Assembly (NCBI GenBank): GCA_018268255.1
Contig: JAFDWX010000004.1
Span: 62,001 to 126,000, forward strand
Reading direction: 5' to 3'
Source of the DNA: Armatimonadota bacterium
GTDB taxonomy: Bacteria; Armatimonadota; Fimbriimonadia; Fimbriimonadales; Fimbriimonadaceae
Length of the DNA stretch: 64,000 nt
Below the pieces are notes generated by a model that was given only the letters and a program-made list of their open reading frames with translations, was not told the origin of the DNA and searched no databases. Below are positions 23,221-31,908 of the stretch, piece by piece (the first letter of the stretch is position 1; each line of letters starts with the position of its first letter). The position numbers and the translations under genes are program-made.

Positions 23221-25833
23221 ATGGACCCTTTTGGAGAGGACCGTCACGAATTAACTGGCAGCCTGATTTCTCTTGAGTTCGGGCCAGGCGGACGAATTCA
23301 TCAGCTTTGGGCCAGTGATCCAGCGCTCCCCGACGAAGGCGAGGACTTCCAATTTGTTTTGCCTCAGTTGGCATTTGGTGAAGAGTTGACCGAGGATTTG
23401 TTCCCCGGCACCATCCTCATCAGTGCTCGAACGAACCCCGACGAACCTTGGATCACCAGCCGCAACGGTCCAAACACTCGATTTGTCGGTCTGGGGGGCT
23501 CCATGGATGAAGAGGAAGAGGAGGAGTTCCCTTTCCCGTCTTCCTCTATCGAGATTCAATACGATCTCCCATTTCTTCCTGAACTTCAGGCACGAGGACG
23601 CTTTTTTGAAGTCGCTGGGACCATTCCTCAGATTGTCTGGGAACTCGAACTCAAGAATATCAGCCGCAAAGTCATCGAGATCGGAGAACTCGGATTCCCG
23701 CTGGCACTGAACAACTTCTACGATGGCTTCGGGTGGACCGATGACCAACTGAAGCGACTCTGGACCAGCCGCGTCTACATCCACCAATTTATCGGCGGTG
23801 CAGCGAGTTGGGTGTTTGCCCAGCGAATGACCGCCGAACCTCCAGGTCTGCTCATATTCCCCGGAGAAAACACGGGGTGGGAGTTCTTTGCTCACATTCC
23901 GTCTTCGCTGAATACACCCCACCAATGGGAGGGCATTCCGGTGGTCTACATCCATAGTCGAGCGACCATCGAGCGCGAAGGATGGAGCGGATGGTGGAAC
24001 CAGCACACCACGCTCATCTTGGAGGCAGGCGATTCTAGGACATTTCAGATGCGGTTCGTGCCAACCGAGCGCGACAAACAAGACGGAGTCAGCCAAACTC
24101 TCGCGGCATGCGGAAGGCCAACTATTCGCGTACTGCCTGGCGCCGTTGCCCCGCGCGATGTTGGAATCGCTCTGGAAGTCCACGGCACGGTTCCGAGCCG
24201 GTTCTTTCTATCGAAGGACGCTCAAGTAGAGACCGACTACGACGAGGAAGGTGGGTTTTGCTTTGTCAAGCCTAACGAGTCGGGTCCGGTCCGAGTGACC
24301 TTTGAGGACAAGCAGGGGCGCCTGAGCCACGCTCACCTGATGTTCACAGAACCCATCGAGGATCTAGTTAACAAACGGGCGAACTGGATCGTCGAAAACC
24401 AGGTTTGCCGCGATAAGGATTCGGCCCTGTACAACGCGATCGTACTCGCGAACTACGGCACTGGCGAAAAGATCATCGACGCGGAGGAATACGCGGGAGC
24501 CAGCGGCATCGAGTGCTCCTTGGCGGACGCGCTCTTTCTAGCCGAAAAGAACACGATTTATCCAAATCGAAACGAGATCAAAGTTCTGGATGCCTACATC
24601 CGGGATTTCCTTATGGATGATGTCCAAAACCCGGGCGATATGTCGGTTGGATCGATGTTGGAGTTACCTCACGGCGTTGGCAGCTACGCGGGTCGGCCGC
24701 TGACCTATCCAGACGTTTTCAACCTCTACCACTCGATGTATCGGGTCGCCAGCCTCTACGGCGAGACGATTCATCGCCCCAAGGTCTATCTCAAGTGGGC
24801 GGCTGAAACAATCAACGCGATGTTCACTTTCGGGTGGAGACACTACGTCCGCACGGTGGGCGTTTTGGGCTATGCGCGAGTCTATGAGATCCTCAAGGAC
24901 CTTGAAAAGGAACGGATGCAGGATGAACTCAATCGCATCCGAGCGCACGTGGATCGAAAGGCCGATGAGATGGTCAAGCAGGAATACCCGTATGCCGGAG
25001 AGTCCGTGCTCGATACGTCCGGATTCGAGGAAGTCCACGCCGCCGCGCTTTACAGCGACAACGATGAGCATCTGGAGCGCACAATGCGCTGCTCGTTTGC
25101 AGCTCGGTCCCTTGCCCCAAGCTGGTGGTGGTATGGCAGTGACAAGCGAAGTTGGGACGGAGCCGATTCGACTCCACTCCGTGCGTTGATCGACCGGGGC
25201 GAAGCATGTCTGGCCCACACAACCATCCCCAACTCGGGCATGTTTTTCGCACAACTTGACCGGGACTATCTCGCCATTCCTGAGGCCTATATGCGTTTGG
25301 CATTCGGCGGGATGTTAGGCCCATGGTCGCTGGTTCGCAACGATGGTGCCGTAAGCATGTGCTACTGCCCGGACCTCAGCAGCCGGAATCACGGCTACAA
25401 TCCCTACACCGGTGCTAGCGGACTCGGCTATTTCCACTATCTGCGGGCGGCAGCCGCCTACGTCCTCCCTAATCGCTCTCAGGGGATTTATTCCTTTGGA
25501 TGTCATTTCGACCAGAACGAGCGGCAGTACATGGTCAAACCTTGGGATGGCGTCGGACGCCGCATCGTTCTCAGACAGATCGGTGTAGAACTGAGCACGA
25601 GCTTCGGAGTGATTCGGCAGATGCATCTCGATATCCGCAAGCGGTGGGCAGACATATGGGTCCACAACCCTTCCGACAAGAACGTAAAGTCCGAAATTCG
25701 AATCAAGGGCTTGTGGGGGACCCAGATCAATATTCAGGGTCGAACGGTCGAACAATCGGGCGGATTGGCGTCTTCTCAGGTAGACCTTCAAGCCGGTAAA
25801 ACCGTGCTTGTGAGTCTCAAGGTGGTCCGATGA
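23221..25833 (+). CDS. Large cytosolic protein of unknown family, possible carbohydrate-active (alpha/alpha) protein
   Basis: 870 residues from MDPFGEDRHELTG; a GTG at 23194 is the alternative. No signal peptide. The N-terminal third is beta-rich with an acidic patch (MDEEEEEEF) and the motif RGRFFEVAGTIPQIVWELELKNIS, like the beta-sandwich of GH95/GH94-type enzymes. Residues about 390-760 are helical (FNLYHSMYRVASLYGE, YLKWAAETINAMFTFGWRHY, SWWWYGSDKRSW), and the C-terminus is again a beta-domain. The layout suggests an (alpha/alpha)-barrel glycan-active protein, but I cannot assign catalytic residues or a named family. Its stop overlaps the next ATG. Confidence 0.8.
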   Translation: MDPFGEDRHELTGSLISLEFGPGGRIHQLWASDPALPDEGEDFQFVLPQLAFGEELTEDLFPGTILISARTNPDEPWITSRNGPNTRFVGLGGSMDEEEEEEFPFPSSSIEIQYDLPFLPELQARGRFFEVAGTIPQIVWELELKNISRKVIEIGELGFPLALNNFYDGFGWTDDQLKRLWTSRVYIHQFIGGAASWVFAQRMTAEPPGLLIFPGENTGWEFFAHIPSSLNTPHQWEGIPVVYIHSRATIEREGWSGWWNQHTTLILEAGDSRTFQMRFVPTERDKQDGVSQTLAACGRPTIRVLPGAVAPRDVGIALEVHGTVPSRFFLSKDAQVETDYDEEGGFCFVKPNESGPVRVTFEDKQGRLSHAHLMFTEPIEDLVNKRANWIVENQVCRDKDSALYNAIVLANYGTGEKIIDAEEYAGASGIECSLADALFLAEKNTIYPNRNEIKVLDAYIRDFLMDDVQNPGDMSVGSMLELPHGVGSYAGRPLTYPDVFNLYHSMYRVASLYGETIHRPKVYLKWAAETINAMFTFGWRHYVRTVGVLGYARVYEILKDLEKERMQDELNRIRAHVDRKADEMVKQEYPYAGESVLDTSGFEEVHAAALYSDNDEHLERTMRCSFAARSLAPSWWWYGSDKRSWDGADSTPLRALIDRGEACLAHTTIPNSGMFFAQLDRDYLAIPEAYMRLAFGGMLGPWSLVRNDGAVSMCYCPDLSSRNHGYNPYTGASGLGYFHYLRAAAAYVLPNRSQGIYSFGCHFDQNERQYMVKPWDGVGRRIVLRQIGVELSTSFGVIRQMHLDIRKRWADIWVHNPSDKNVKSEIRIKGLWGTQINIQGRTVEQSGGLASSQVDLQAGKTVLVSLKVVR

Positions 25834-26147
25834 ATATTCCTCAGTGGTGGCTAGTCGTTTCAGGTGTCTTCTTCGTTATGTCGATCGTGCTGTTGCTGGC
25901 ACTCATCATCGCCGTGATCTACCTGATTTACACGGTGAAAGATGTCGGCACGAAGGTCGGCGCGCTGGGTGACCGGGCGGACCAAATCATGGAAAAGGTG
26001 CAAGGGACCACCCACGTTTTGACGCACAATGCGGAGTCGATCGGCAGCCACGCGAACCAGATCGTCAAGAGCGTTGCGGGAAGAGTCGACACCGTCGCAC
26101 TTCTCTTCATCATCTTCAACGTGATCAAAAAGCTGCGAGGCAAGTGA
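25830..26147 (+). CDS. Small membrane protein with coiled tail
   Basis: 105 residues with one strong transmembrane helix (about 8-32, VVSGVFFVMSIVLLLALIIAVIYLIY), an amphipathic helix (VKDVGTKVGALGDRADQIMEKVQGTTHVLTHNAESIGSH, written here in part) and a second hydrophobic stretch (VALLFIIFNVI) before a basic end. This resembles DUF948-type proteins. ATGA overlap with the preceding gene implies coupled translation, hinting that the large protein and this membrane protein work together. Confidence 0.7.
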   Translation: MNIPQWWLVVSGVFFVMSIVLLLALIIAVIYLIYTVKDVGTKVGALGDRADQIMEKVQGTTHVLTHNAESIGSHANQIVKSVAGRVDTVALLFIIFNVIKKLRGK

Positions 26148-26435
26148 TTACTCGTCGGAGCTATCGGCTCTCTTTGAAACTTGATACTCTCGGTTTACAG
26201 CGTCAACAGCGCTTTTGGCTTGGTCCATGAAATTCAGGTCAGGCGATGGCCACTCTTTCCGATTCCATCCCTTAAAGACTATTCGAAGCAACAGGAGCGA
26301 AACGAGAAGTGAACCCTCGTACCATCGAATCGTGAATGGTTGCCGGAGGATTAGGCTCAATATCCAAGCCGGAAGCAAAACGATCAAATAGCAGAGTACT
26401 GGCGCGATGATGAAATTGGCAGTCCGATAGCTCAT
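26148..26435 (-). CDS. Small membrane protein of unknown function
   Basis: 95 residues with two hydrophobic helices (FIIAPVLCYLIVLLPAWILSLIL and GSLLVSLLLLRIVF) and a polar acidic C-terminus. Its stop abuts the stop of the opposing membrane-protein gene with no bases between. No family recognised; membrane localisation is clear. Confidence 0.65.
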   Translation of the reverse strand: MSYRTANFIIAPVLCYLIVLLPAWILSLILRQPFTIRWYEGSLLVSLLLLRIVFKGWNRKEWPSPDLNFMDQAKSAVDAVNREYQVSKRADSSDE

Positions 26436-26491
26436 ACCAACACTATTCAGTCATCCACAATTCTACAGGACCGTACCTAGAACAAGCAGAA

Positions 26492-26518
26492 GCGGAAATC
26501 ATTTACCATGATTTCCGC
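26492..26518 (-). terminator. Hairpin after the DinB-family gene
   Basis: An 11-bp stem, GCGGAAATCAT (26492-26502) with ATGATTTCCGC (26508-26518) and a 5-nt loop, lies 25 bp beyond the DinB stop on the minus strand. It probably ends that transcript. Confidence 0.7.
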
Positions 26519-26542
26519 CTCAAACGAGCTCGACTGCGATCG

Positions 26543-27016
26543 CTAGTGAAGCAATGCAGCTTCGTTGGCAAGATACATCGTCAACTGCTCAAGGTGATAC
26601 ATGTCGTGCGAGACGATCGACATCGCGTAAGTTAAGACGTCGATATCATCGCCACTCGGAGCGACTACCTTGGTGTGGAGTTCTTCGTCGGTGAGTCCAC
26701 GAAGGTAGTCCATCAGCATCTCTCGGCGAGAGTCAAACACTTCCGCTTCGTGATAGACATCTTTATCCGCATAGTGGTGCGCGTGAGATCTGGATTCGAT
26801 ATCAAGAGGGTCGATTTTATATCCCGGATTGGCGACGCCCTTTTTGCATCGCGCAAAGTGGACTTCTTCGATGTCGGCGAGGTGAGAAATCACTTCACGT
26901 GCCGAAAACCGGTTGGGCTCAAGACGTTCATCTAATCGGTCGGTGGGAAAAACCCGAAGGATGCGAGCGATGGCCTTGGGGCCGGATTCGAGGGCGTGAA
27001 AGATATATCGCTTCAT
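26543..27016 (-). CDS. DinB family protein
   Basis: 157 residues. The pattern SAREVISHLADIEEVHFARCKK and SIVSHDMYHLEQLTMYL gives the three His ligands expected for DinB-family metal binding (one in the second helix, two spaced HxxxH in the fourth). The intervening FDSRREMLMDYLRGLTDEEL is typical. Members are metal-dependent thiol transferases or uncharacterised stress proteins. It is more canonical than the DinB-like protein at 2017. Confidence 0.88.
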   Translation of the reverse strand: MKRYIFHALESGPKAIARILRVFPTDRLDERLEPNRFSAREVISHLADIEEVHFARCKKGVANPGYKIDPLDIESRSHAHHYADKDVYHEAEVFDSRREMLMDYLRGLTDEELHTKVVAPSGDDIDVLTYAMSIVSHDMYHLEQLTMYLANEAALLH

Positions 27017-27095
27017 CGCAGTTCTAGCTTACTAGGTTTCACGCTCAAAGAAAAGATTCCTGCTTGGAGGACCGCAATTCAAAGGATTGTTTTTT

Positions 27096-27524
27096 GTGGC
27101 AGGTATTGTCACCGGCATGGATGAACGAGGCTTTCAACCCGTCGCGTCCTGCCCGCTTTCAGAGGCTCGGGAAGCTGTTCCAGAAGCTACCGCCGCCCAG
27201 GCAGGATTTGTGGCAATCAACACCATCGTATGTCAGCCCCACTATGTCGAGCGATTCGAGTGTCTGTTCTGCTCAAGGGCTCGGATGATCGATAAAATGC
27301 CCGGTTTTTTGGGCATGAACGTCCTGAAGTGTCAGGACCCAGTCGAGCCGTATCTGGTGGTCAGCTTTTGGGAAACCGAACAGCATTTCCACGCTTGGGT
27401 CGGTTCCGCCGAATTTCATGAAGGCCACAAACGTGCATTTGCTGACCTGAGGGAGTACAAGGAACGGGGCGAGCAACCGCCGATGTCTTCAACGTTCAAG
27501 ACCTACTCAGTACTTAGCCGCTAG
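27096..27524 (+). CDS. Antibiotic-biosynthesis-monooxygenase (ABM/HmoA-like) protein
   Basis: 142 residues from a GTG at 27096 that follows AAAGG by 10 bp; the first ATG is at 27117. The core FVAINTIVCQPHYVERFECLF, MPGFLGMNVLKC, YLVVSFWETEQHFHAWVGSAEFHEGH follows the ABM dimeric ferredoxin-like fold, including the W-x-S-x-x-F-x-x-x-H signature seen in heme-degrading HmoA/IsdG-like proteins. A heme role would fit the cytochrome gene just downstream, but no heme ligand can be proven here. The N-terminal 40 residues are an unusual extension. Confidence 0.75.
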   Translation: MAGIVTGMDERGFQPVASCPLSEAREAVPEATAAQAGFVAINTIVCQPHYVERFECLFCSRARMIDKMPGFLGMNVLKCQDPVEPYLVVSFWETEQHFHAWVGSAEFHEGHKRAFADLREYKERGEQPPMSSTFKTYSVLSR

Positions 27525-27537
27525 GCTTGACCCAGTT

Positions 27538-27563
27538 CTGTCACCTGGCATGCTAGGTGACAG
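27538..27563 (+). terminator. Hairpin after the ABM gene
   Basis: A 9-bp perfect stem CTGTCACCT/AGGTGACAG (27538-27546 with 27555-27563, 8-nt loop) begins 14 bp after the stop. There is no T-run, so termination may be weak or Rho-assisted. Confidence 0.55.
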
Positions 27564-27644
27564 AGCGACAAACCAAGTCTTTAGAGCGTCCGGGAAGCTC
27601 CCGATCTGGCGAAAAGCAGGCTCAGATCGCGGAAAATCGCACGA

Positions 27645-27660
27645 TATGATCTGGATCATA
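27645..27660 (+). promoter_or_regulatory. FNR/CRP-family binding-site-like palindrome
   Basis: TATGATC-TG-GATCATA is a perfect 16-nt inverted repeat. Its core TGAT-N4-ATCA equals the FNR/DNR core. If TTATCC at 27681-27686 is the -10 element, the transcript starts near 27694 and the site is centred at about -41.5, the classic activator position. It is 66 bp upstream of the octaheme cytochrome ATG. Confidence 0.6.
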
Positions 27661-27725
27661 CTGCCGGTCCAAATGGCTCGTTATCCTCTTGATTTGAGGC
27701 AATGATGCCCACACGGAGGATAGAG

Positions 27726-29045
27726 ATGAAGAAACGAATGGCGAGTATTGTTGGGGTACTCGGCATCGGCGCGCTAGTTTGGGCGGTTTCTGTTGCTGCT
27801 GGTCCAAAAGATCAGCCAACCAAATCCGCCAAAGTTGTTGCAAGCAAATCTAAAGCAGCTCCTGACAGTGACTGCGTGAAATGCCACACGAACGAAACTC
27901 CAAAAATGGTTGCCGATTGGCGACTGAGCAAGCACAGCAAGAACGGAGTGGACTGTGCTTCATGTCACGGAGACGAGCACCATACAAAAGCGGATGCCGC
28001 AAAAGCCAAGATTCCAACACCGGATACCTGCGCTTCTTGCCATCCTGACCAGGTTGACCAGTTCATGGCTGGCAAGCACTCAAAAGCTTGGGCTGTCATG
28101 AAGGCGATGCCAACAATCCACTACCAGCCCATGATGCTCACCGAGGGCATGAAAGGCTGTGGCGGGTGCCACAAGATCGGCGTCAAGTCCAACGAAGACG
28201 TCAAGGCCATGATGAAGTCGGGCTCGACTCAGTTCGGTCTGGCTTCTTGCGACAGCTGCCACACTCGACACTCATTTTCTGTTAAGGAAGCGAAGCAGCC
28301 GCAGGCATGCCAAACATGCCACATGGGCTTCGACCATCCGCAGTGGGAGATGTACTCGGCGAGCAAGCACGGCGTCCGCAACGGACTCAAGCAAAGCGGC
28401 CTTTTGCCCCCCGAAACGGCTGCTCCCACATGCCAGACCTGTCACATGGACAAAGGAAGCCATGCTGTGAAAACAGCTTGGGGATTCCTGGCAGTGCGAC
28501 TTCCACTCTCCGAAGACCCGAAGTGGGCTGCCGACCAGGCGACCATATTGCAAGGACTAGGAGTATTGGATCCGGAAGGTAAACCGACAGCCCGTGTCGA
28601 TGCCGTTAAGGCAGTGGACGTGGCTCGGCTAACCCAACAGGATTGGCAATCACAGCGAGACAAAATGACCAAAATTTGCTCGCAGTGTCACTCGACAACC
28701 TTCGCCAAAGGCGAACTTGACAAAGGCGATGCAATGATCCGCGAGGCCGACGGTCTCATGGCTGAAGGAATCCGAATTGTTGCAGGACTCTATAAAGACG
28801 GAATTCTCAAGAAGCCACAAGGCTACTCAAGCGAATTTCCAGACCTGCTGGCATTCCACGATGCCTCAAGTCCGATTGAACAAACCCTATTCCAAATGTT
28901 CCTTGAACACCGCATGCGGGCATTCCAGGGAACATTCCATGCAAATCCTGACTATGCCTTGTGGTACGGCTGGAGCGCAATGCGCACCGACCTAACCGAG
29001 ATCAAGGATAAAGCCGAGGAGTTGCGGGCACGGAAGAAAAACTAA
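27726..29045 (+). CDS. Octaheme cytochrome c, hydroxylamine-oxidoreductase-like
   Basis: 439 residues from MKKRMASIVGVLG, with CGGAGGA 5 bp upstream; signal peptide cut near VAAG. Eight CXXCH sites are seen at C50, C77, C102, C145, C175, C195, C236 and C318, with extra His nearby as distal ligands (GDEHH, GKHSK, SKHG, KGSH). The heme count, spacing and the C-terminal helical domain ending HANPDYALWYGW match the HAO/epsilon-HAO family. Such periplasmic enzymes oxidise hydroxylamine or reduce nitrite/hydroxylamine; whether the HAO-type cross-linking Tyr is present (possibly in DYALWYGW) cannot be settled here. The FNR-like site upstream favours an anaerobic, reductive role. Confidence 0.85.
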   Translation: MKKRMASIVGVLGIGALVWAVSVAAGPKDQPTKSAKVVASKSKAAPDSDCVKCHTNETPKMVADWRLSKHSKNGVDCASCHGDEHHTKADAAKAKIPTPDTCASCHPDQVDQFMAGKHSKAWAVMKAMPTIHYQPMMLTEGMKGCGGCHKIGVKSNEDVKAMMKSGSTQFGLASCDSCHTRHSFSVKEAKQPQACQTCHMGFDHPQWEMYSASKHGVRNGLKQSGLLPPETAAPTCQTCHMDKGSHAVKTAWGFLAVRLPLSEDPKWAADQATILQGLGVLDPEGKPTARVDAVKAVDVARLTQQDWQSQRDKMTKICSQCHSTTFAKGELDKGDAMIREADGLMAEGIRIVAGLYKDGILKKPQGYSSEFPDLLAFHDASSPIEQTLFQMFLEHRMRAFQGTFHANPDYALWYGWSAMRTDLTEIKDKAEELRARKKN

Positions 29046-29062
29046 GCTCCTCCGAGCGCTTC

Positions 29063-29093
29063 GTGGTCCTGGGAACGCAGATCCCGGGACCAC
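29063..29093 (+). terminator. Intrinsic terminator after the cytochrome gene
   Basis: A 12-base arm GTGGTCCTGGGA (29063-29074) pairs with TCCCGGGACCAC (29082-29093) with one G-T wobble and is followed by TTCATTTTTGG. It ends 28 bp before the galT start and isolates the cytochrome gene from the next operon. Confidence 0.88.
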
Positions 29094-29120
29094 TTCATTT
29101 TTGGATGGTACAACGTCTAG

Positions 29121-30164
29121 GTGAGTTCGAAGTTTGACACTCCGCATCGCCGTAAGAATCTCCTCACAGGTGAATGGGTTCTGGTCTCCCCCCACCGCAC
29201 CAAGAGACCATGGTTGGGCCGCGTAGAAACTCCAACTCTCATTGAGCGGCCCCAATACGATCCCCAATGCTACTTGTGTCCTGGGAATGTCCGAGCAGAG
29301 GGTGCCATCAATCCCATATATACCGAGCCATACGCATTCCTCAACGACTTCCCGGCCTTGCTCAAGGACGAATCCGAAATCTCAACGGAGAGTTCCCCGT
29401 TGCTTCAGTCCAAACCTGTCCGCGGCGAATGCTGGGTCATCTGTTTTTCACCGCGCCACGATTTGACCCTTCCAGAAATGGAGGTTTCCGACATCGCTGC
29501 TGTTGTTCGCACTTGGCAACGCATGGCACAACAACTTGGCGAGCAATACACGTGGGTCCAAATCTTTGAAAATAAGGGGGACGTCATGGGTTGCAGCAAT
29601 CCTCATCCTCACGGCCAAATCTGGGCCTCAGACTCAGTCCCGAGCATTGTCGAAACGGAAAATCAGGCGCAACGCGCCTTCTCTAGCTCGACGGGCCGTA
29701 ACCTCCTTGAGTCCTATCGAGACCAGGAACTTGAGGAGAAGGAGCGTGTGGTTTGCGAAAATGAGGACTGGGCGTGGATGGTCCCCTTCTGGGCGACCTG
29801 GCCTTACGAAATCCTCCTGCTGCCCAAGTTCCACGTATCTCGAATCACCGAACTTACGGAGATTCAGGCTCAATCACTGGCTGAGATGCTCAAACTGGGA
29901 CTGACCTTGTACGACAATCTCTTCGAGACGAGTTTCCCCTACTCGATGGGCTGGCACGGTGCGCCATTTGGCGCGGCGACGACGGACCACTGGCTTCTTC
30001 ACGCTCATTTCTATCCTCCCTTGCTTCGGTCTTCCACAGTCAAGAAATTCATGGTGGGATACGAAATGCTCGCAGAAGCGCAACGGGATATCACCCCCGA
30101 ACAGGCAGCTGACCGACTGCGGAGCCTACCGAAAGACCACTACCGGACCCGAATTCAGCCATAA
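29121..30164 (+). CDS. galT: Galactose-1-phosphate uridylyltransferase
   Basis: 347 residues from GTG (VSSKFDTPHRRKNLLTGEW). The family signs are clear: RKNLLTGEWVLVSPHRTKRPW, the zinc CYLCPGN site, FENKGDVMGCSNPHPHGQIW with the HPH catalytic His, and the C-terminal GWHGAPFGAATTDHWLLHAHFYPP with the second zinc/iron ligands. It exchanges UMP between UDP-glucose and galactose-1-phosphate (Leloir pathway). No galE or galK nearby. It opens a five-gene run with gaps of 7 bp or less. Confidence 0.95.
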   Translation: MSSKFDTPHRRKNLLTGEWVLVSPHRTKRPWLGRVETPTLIERPQYDPQCYLCPGNVRAEGAINPIYTEPYAFLNDFPALLKDESEISTESSPLLQSKPVRGECWVICFSPRHDLTLPEMEVSDIAAVVRTWQRMAQQLGEQYTWVQIFENKGDVMGCSNPHPHGQIWASDSVPSIVETENQAQRAFSSSTGRNLLESYRDQELEEKERVVCENEDWAWMVPFWATWPYEILLLPKFHVSRITELTEIQAQSLAEMLKLGLTLYDNLFETSFPYSMGWHGAPFGAATTDHWLLHAHFYPPLLRSSTVKKFMVGYEMLAEAQRDITPEQAADRLRSLPKDHYRTRIQP

Positions 30165-30171
30165 TTTGCGC

Positions 30172-30621
30172 GTGGTGGACCTGAAGAGTCAGATAACAGA
30201 GTTGGCCCAACTCATGGAGGAATTCGGTCTCGAAGAGGCCAAGATATCCAGCGAGGATTGGTTGATCGAATTCTCACGCAAAGTCGAAAGTTCTCGGCCC
30301 GTGCAGGTTGCAGACGGATCGGACCAGTCCGCACCACAGCCCAGGGCACCAAGAGCGCAGAAGCCCTCGAAAGCGGCTGAACCCACCGGGACACCCATTA
30401 GTTCGCCGATGACCGGGATCTACTACAGCTCCCCGAGCCCTGATCAGCCTGCCTTTGTCAAAGAAGGCGACATGCTCCAAGCTGGACAGATTATCGGGTT
30501 GATCGAGGCCATGAAGGTTTTCAGCGAAATTCCCTCTCCCCTGGGGGGCCGCGTCCTGAAAATGGCAGTGGAAAATGGCCAGCTGGTCGAGGCAGGGGCG
30601 CCGCTCCTGTTTGTCGGATAA
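30172..30621 (+). CDS. accB: Biotin carboxyl carrier protein of acetyl-CoA carboxylase
   Basis: 149 residues from a GTG at 30172 (VVDLKSQITELAQLMEEF), typical of the AccB N-terminus; the longer open frame runs back into galT. A Pro/Ala-rich linker (residues about 45-75) joins to the biotinyl domain, with SSPMTGIYYSSPSP and the biotin-accepting Lys in IEAMKVFSEI. It carries carboxybiotin between biotin carboxylase and carboxyltransferase for malonyl-CoA synthesis. Unusually, accC is not next to it; hom follows after 6 bp. Confidence 0.93.
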   Translation: MVDLKSQITELAQLMEEFGLEEAKISSEDWLIEFSRKVESSRPVQVADGSDQSAPQPRAPRAQKPSKAAEPTGTPISSPMTGIYYSSPSPDQPAFVKEGDMLQAGQIIGLIEAMKVFSEIPSPLGGRVLKMAVENGQLVEAGAPLLFVG

Positions 30622-30627
30622 CCTCCG

Positions 30628-31908
30628 ATGAAAGTCGGAATTCTAGGTTTCGGCACGGTGGGCTCGGGCACCTACCGCATGCTCCAGGAAAATCGCGAAG
30701 CCATCGAGCGCAATGCGGGTGTGTCCATCGAAGTTGTGAAAATCGGCATTCGGGACGCCGCCAAGCCCCGGGATGTCGCGGCAGAGCTCTTCACTACTGA
30801 TCTCGACTCCATAGTCCGAGACCCCGCGGTGGAAGTCATCTTGGAACTCATCGGAGGCATAGATCCCGCGGAAAAGCTCGTCCGACAGGCACTGGCAAAT
30901 GGGAAAAATGTTGTGACAGCCAACAAGGAGCTCATGGCCAAATGCGGCTCCGATCTAGTGTCCATCGCACGTGAAAAGGGTCTCGACATGCATTATGAAG
31001 CGGCTGTCGGCGGAGGCATTCCTTTGGTGCAGCCGCTAAAGCACCAGCTTGCCGGAAACGACGTATTGCGCATGATGGGAATCCTGAACGGGACCACCAA
31101 TTTCATCCTGACCAAAATGTCTCAAGAGGGTGCCGACTTCGCCGACGTTCTGGCTGAGGCCCAAGCCCTCGGATATGCAGAAGCCGACCCGACGAACGAC
31201 GTCGACGGCTTCGACACCATGTACAAGATCTCGATTCTGGCCAGTATCGCGTTTGGCCATCAAGTGCCGGTGGATTGCGTGTACCGAGAAGGCATCCGGG
31301 AGATCTCCGCGGCCGACATGCACTTTGCCGAGATGCTCGGTTACGCGATCAAGCTCTTAGGAGTGTGCGAACTCCTTCCCGACGGCCAGCTCTTGGTTCG
31401 CGTCCATCCAACCTTGCTACCCAAGGATCATCCTCTTGCCGCCGTAAACGGCGTCTACAACGCTCTCTGGCTCCATGGCGATTTTGTGGGCGATGTGATG
31501 TTCTCTGGTCGCGGAGCAGGAGCGAATCCAACCGCGTCTGCGGTCATGGGCGACCTCATCGACATCGGGCGCAACCTCAAGATCAAAGGGCCGGGCAGCG
31601 CTATTCCCTACTCGGGGCCGAAACCCACCGCACCGATTGACTGCCTTGAATCGCGGTACTACCTCCGCGTGAAGTCGCAGGATCGTCCAATGGGTTTGGG
31701 CCAACTTGCAACGTGTTTCGGTCAATCGGACGTATCCATTGCGGCTATGGAAATGAGGCAGTTGGAGGATGGGATCGCGGAAATCGTCTTCCTCACCCAC
31801 CGTTCACAGGAGAGCAGTGTGCGCGATGCCATCGTGCAGATTGAGTCCATGGGTAAAGGCGACAGTGTGCAAACCTGCATCCGAGTCGAAGGAGATGGAA
31901 CCCTGTGA
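30628..31908 (+). CDS. hom: Homoserine dehydrogenase with C-terminal ACT domain
   Basis: 426 residues. N-terminal Rossmann motif GFGTVGSGTYRML, VTANKELMAKCG, the catalytic-domain GILNGTTNFILTKM and AEADPTNDVDGFDTMYKISILAS, then GRGAGANPTASAVMGDLID and a C-terminal ACT-like domain (YYLRVKSQDRPMGLGQLATCFGQSDVSI). It reduces aspartate semialdehyde to homoserine on the way to threonine and methionine, and the ACT domain suggests threonine feedback. It is a monofunctional enzyme without aspartokinase. Its stop overlaps the next gene (GTGA). Confidence 0.96.
   Translation: MKVGILGFGTVGSGTYRMLQENREAIERNAGVSIEVVKIGIRDAAKPRDVAAELFTTDLDSIVRDPAVEVILELIGGIDPAEKLVRQALANGKNVVTANKELMAKCGSDLVSIAREKGLDMHYEAAVGGGIPLVQPLKHQLAGNDVLRMMGILNGTTNFILTKMSQEGADFADVLAEAQALGYAEADPTNDVDGFDTMYKISILASIAFGHQVPVDCVYREGIREISAADMHFAEMLGYAIKLLGVCELLPDGQLLVRVHPTLLPKDHPLAAVNGVYNALWLHGDFVGDVMFSGRGAGANPTASAVMGDLIDIGRNLKIKGPGSAIPYSGPKPTAPIDCLESRYYLRVKSQDRPMGLGQLATCFGQSDVSIAAMEMRQLEDGIAEIVFLTHRSQESSVRDAIVQIESMGKGDSVQTCIRVEGDGTL

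Noticed and set aside
23251-24183. 310-residue minus-strand frame inside the 870-residue protein gene
   Set aside because: The plus-strand protein is continuous and coherent over the whole region; the antisense frame shows no fold-like pattern.
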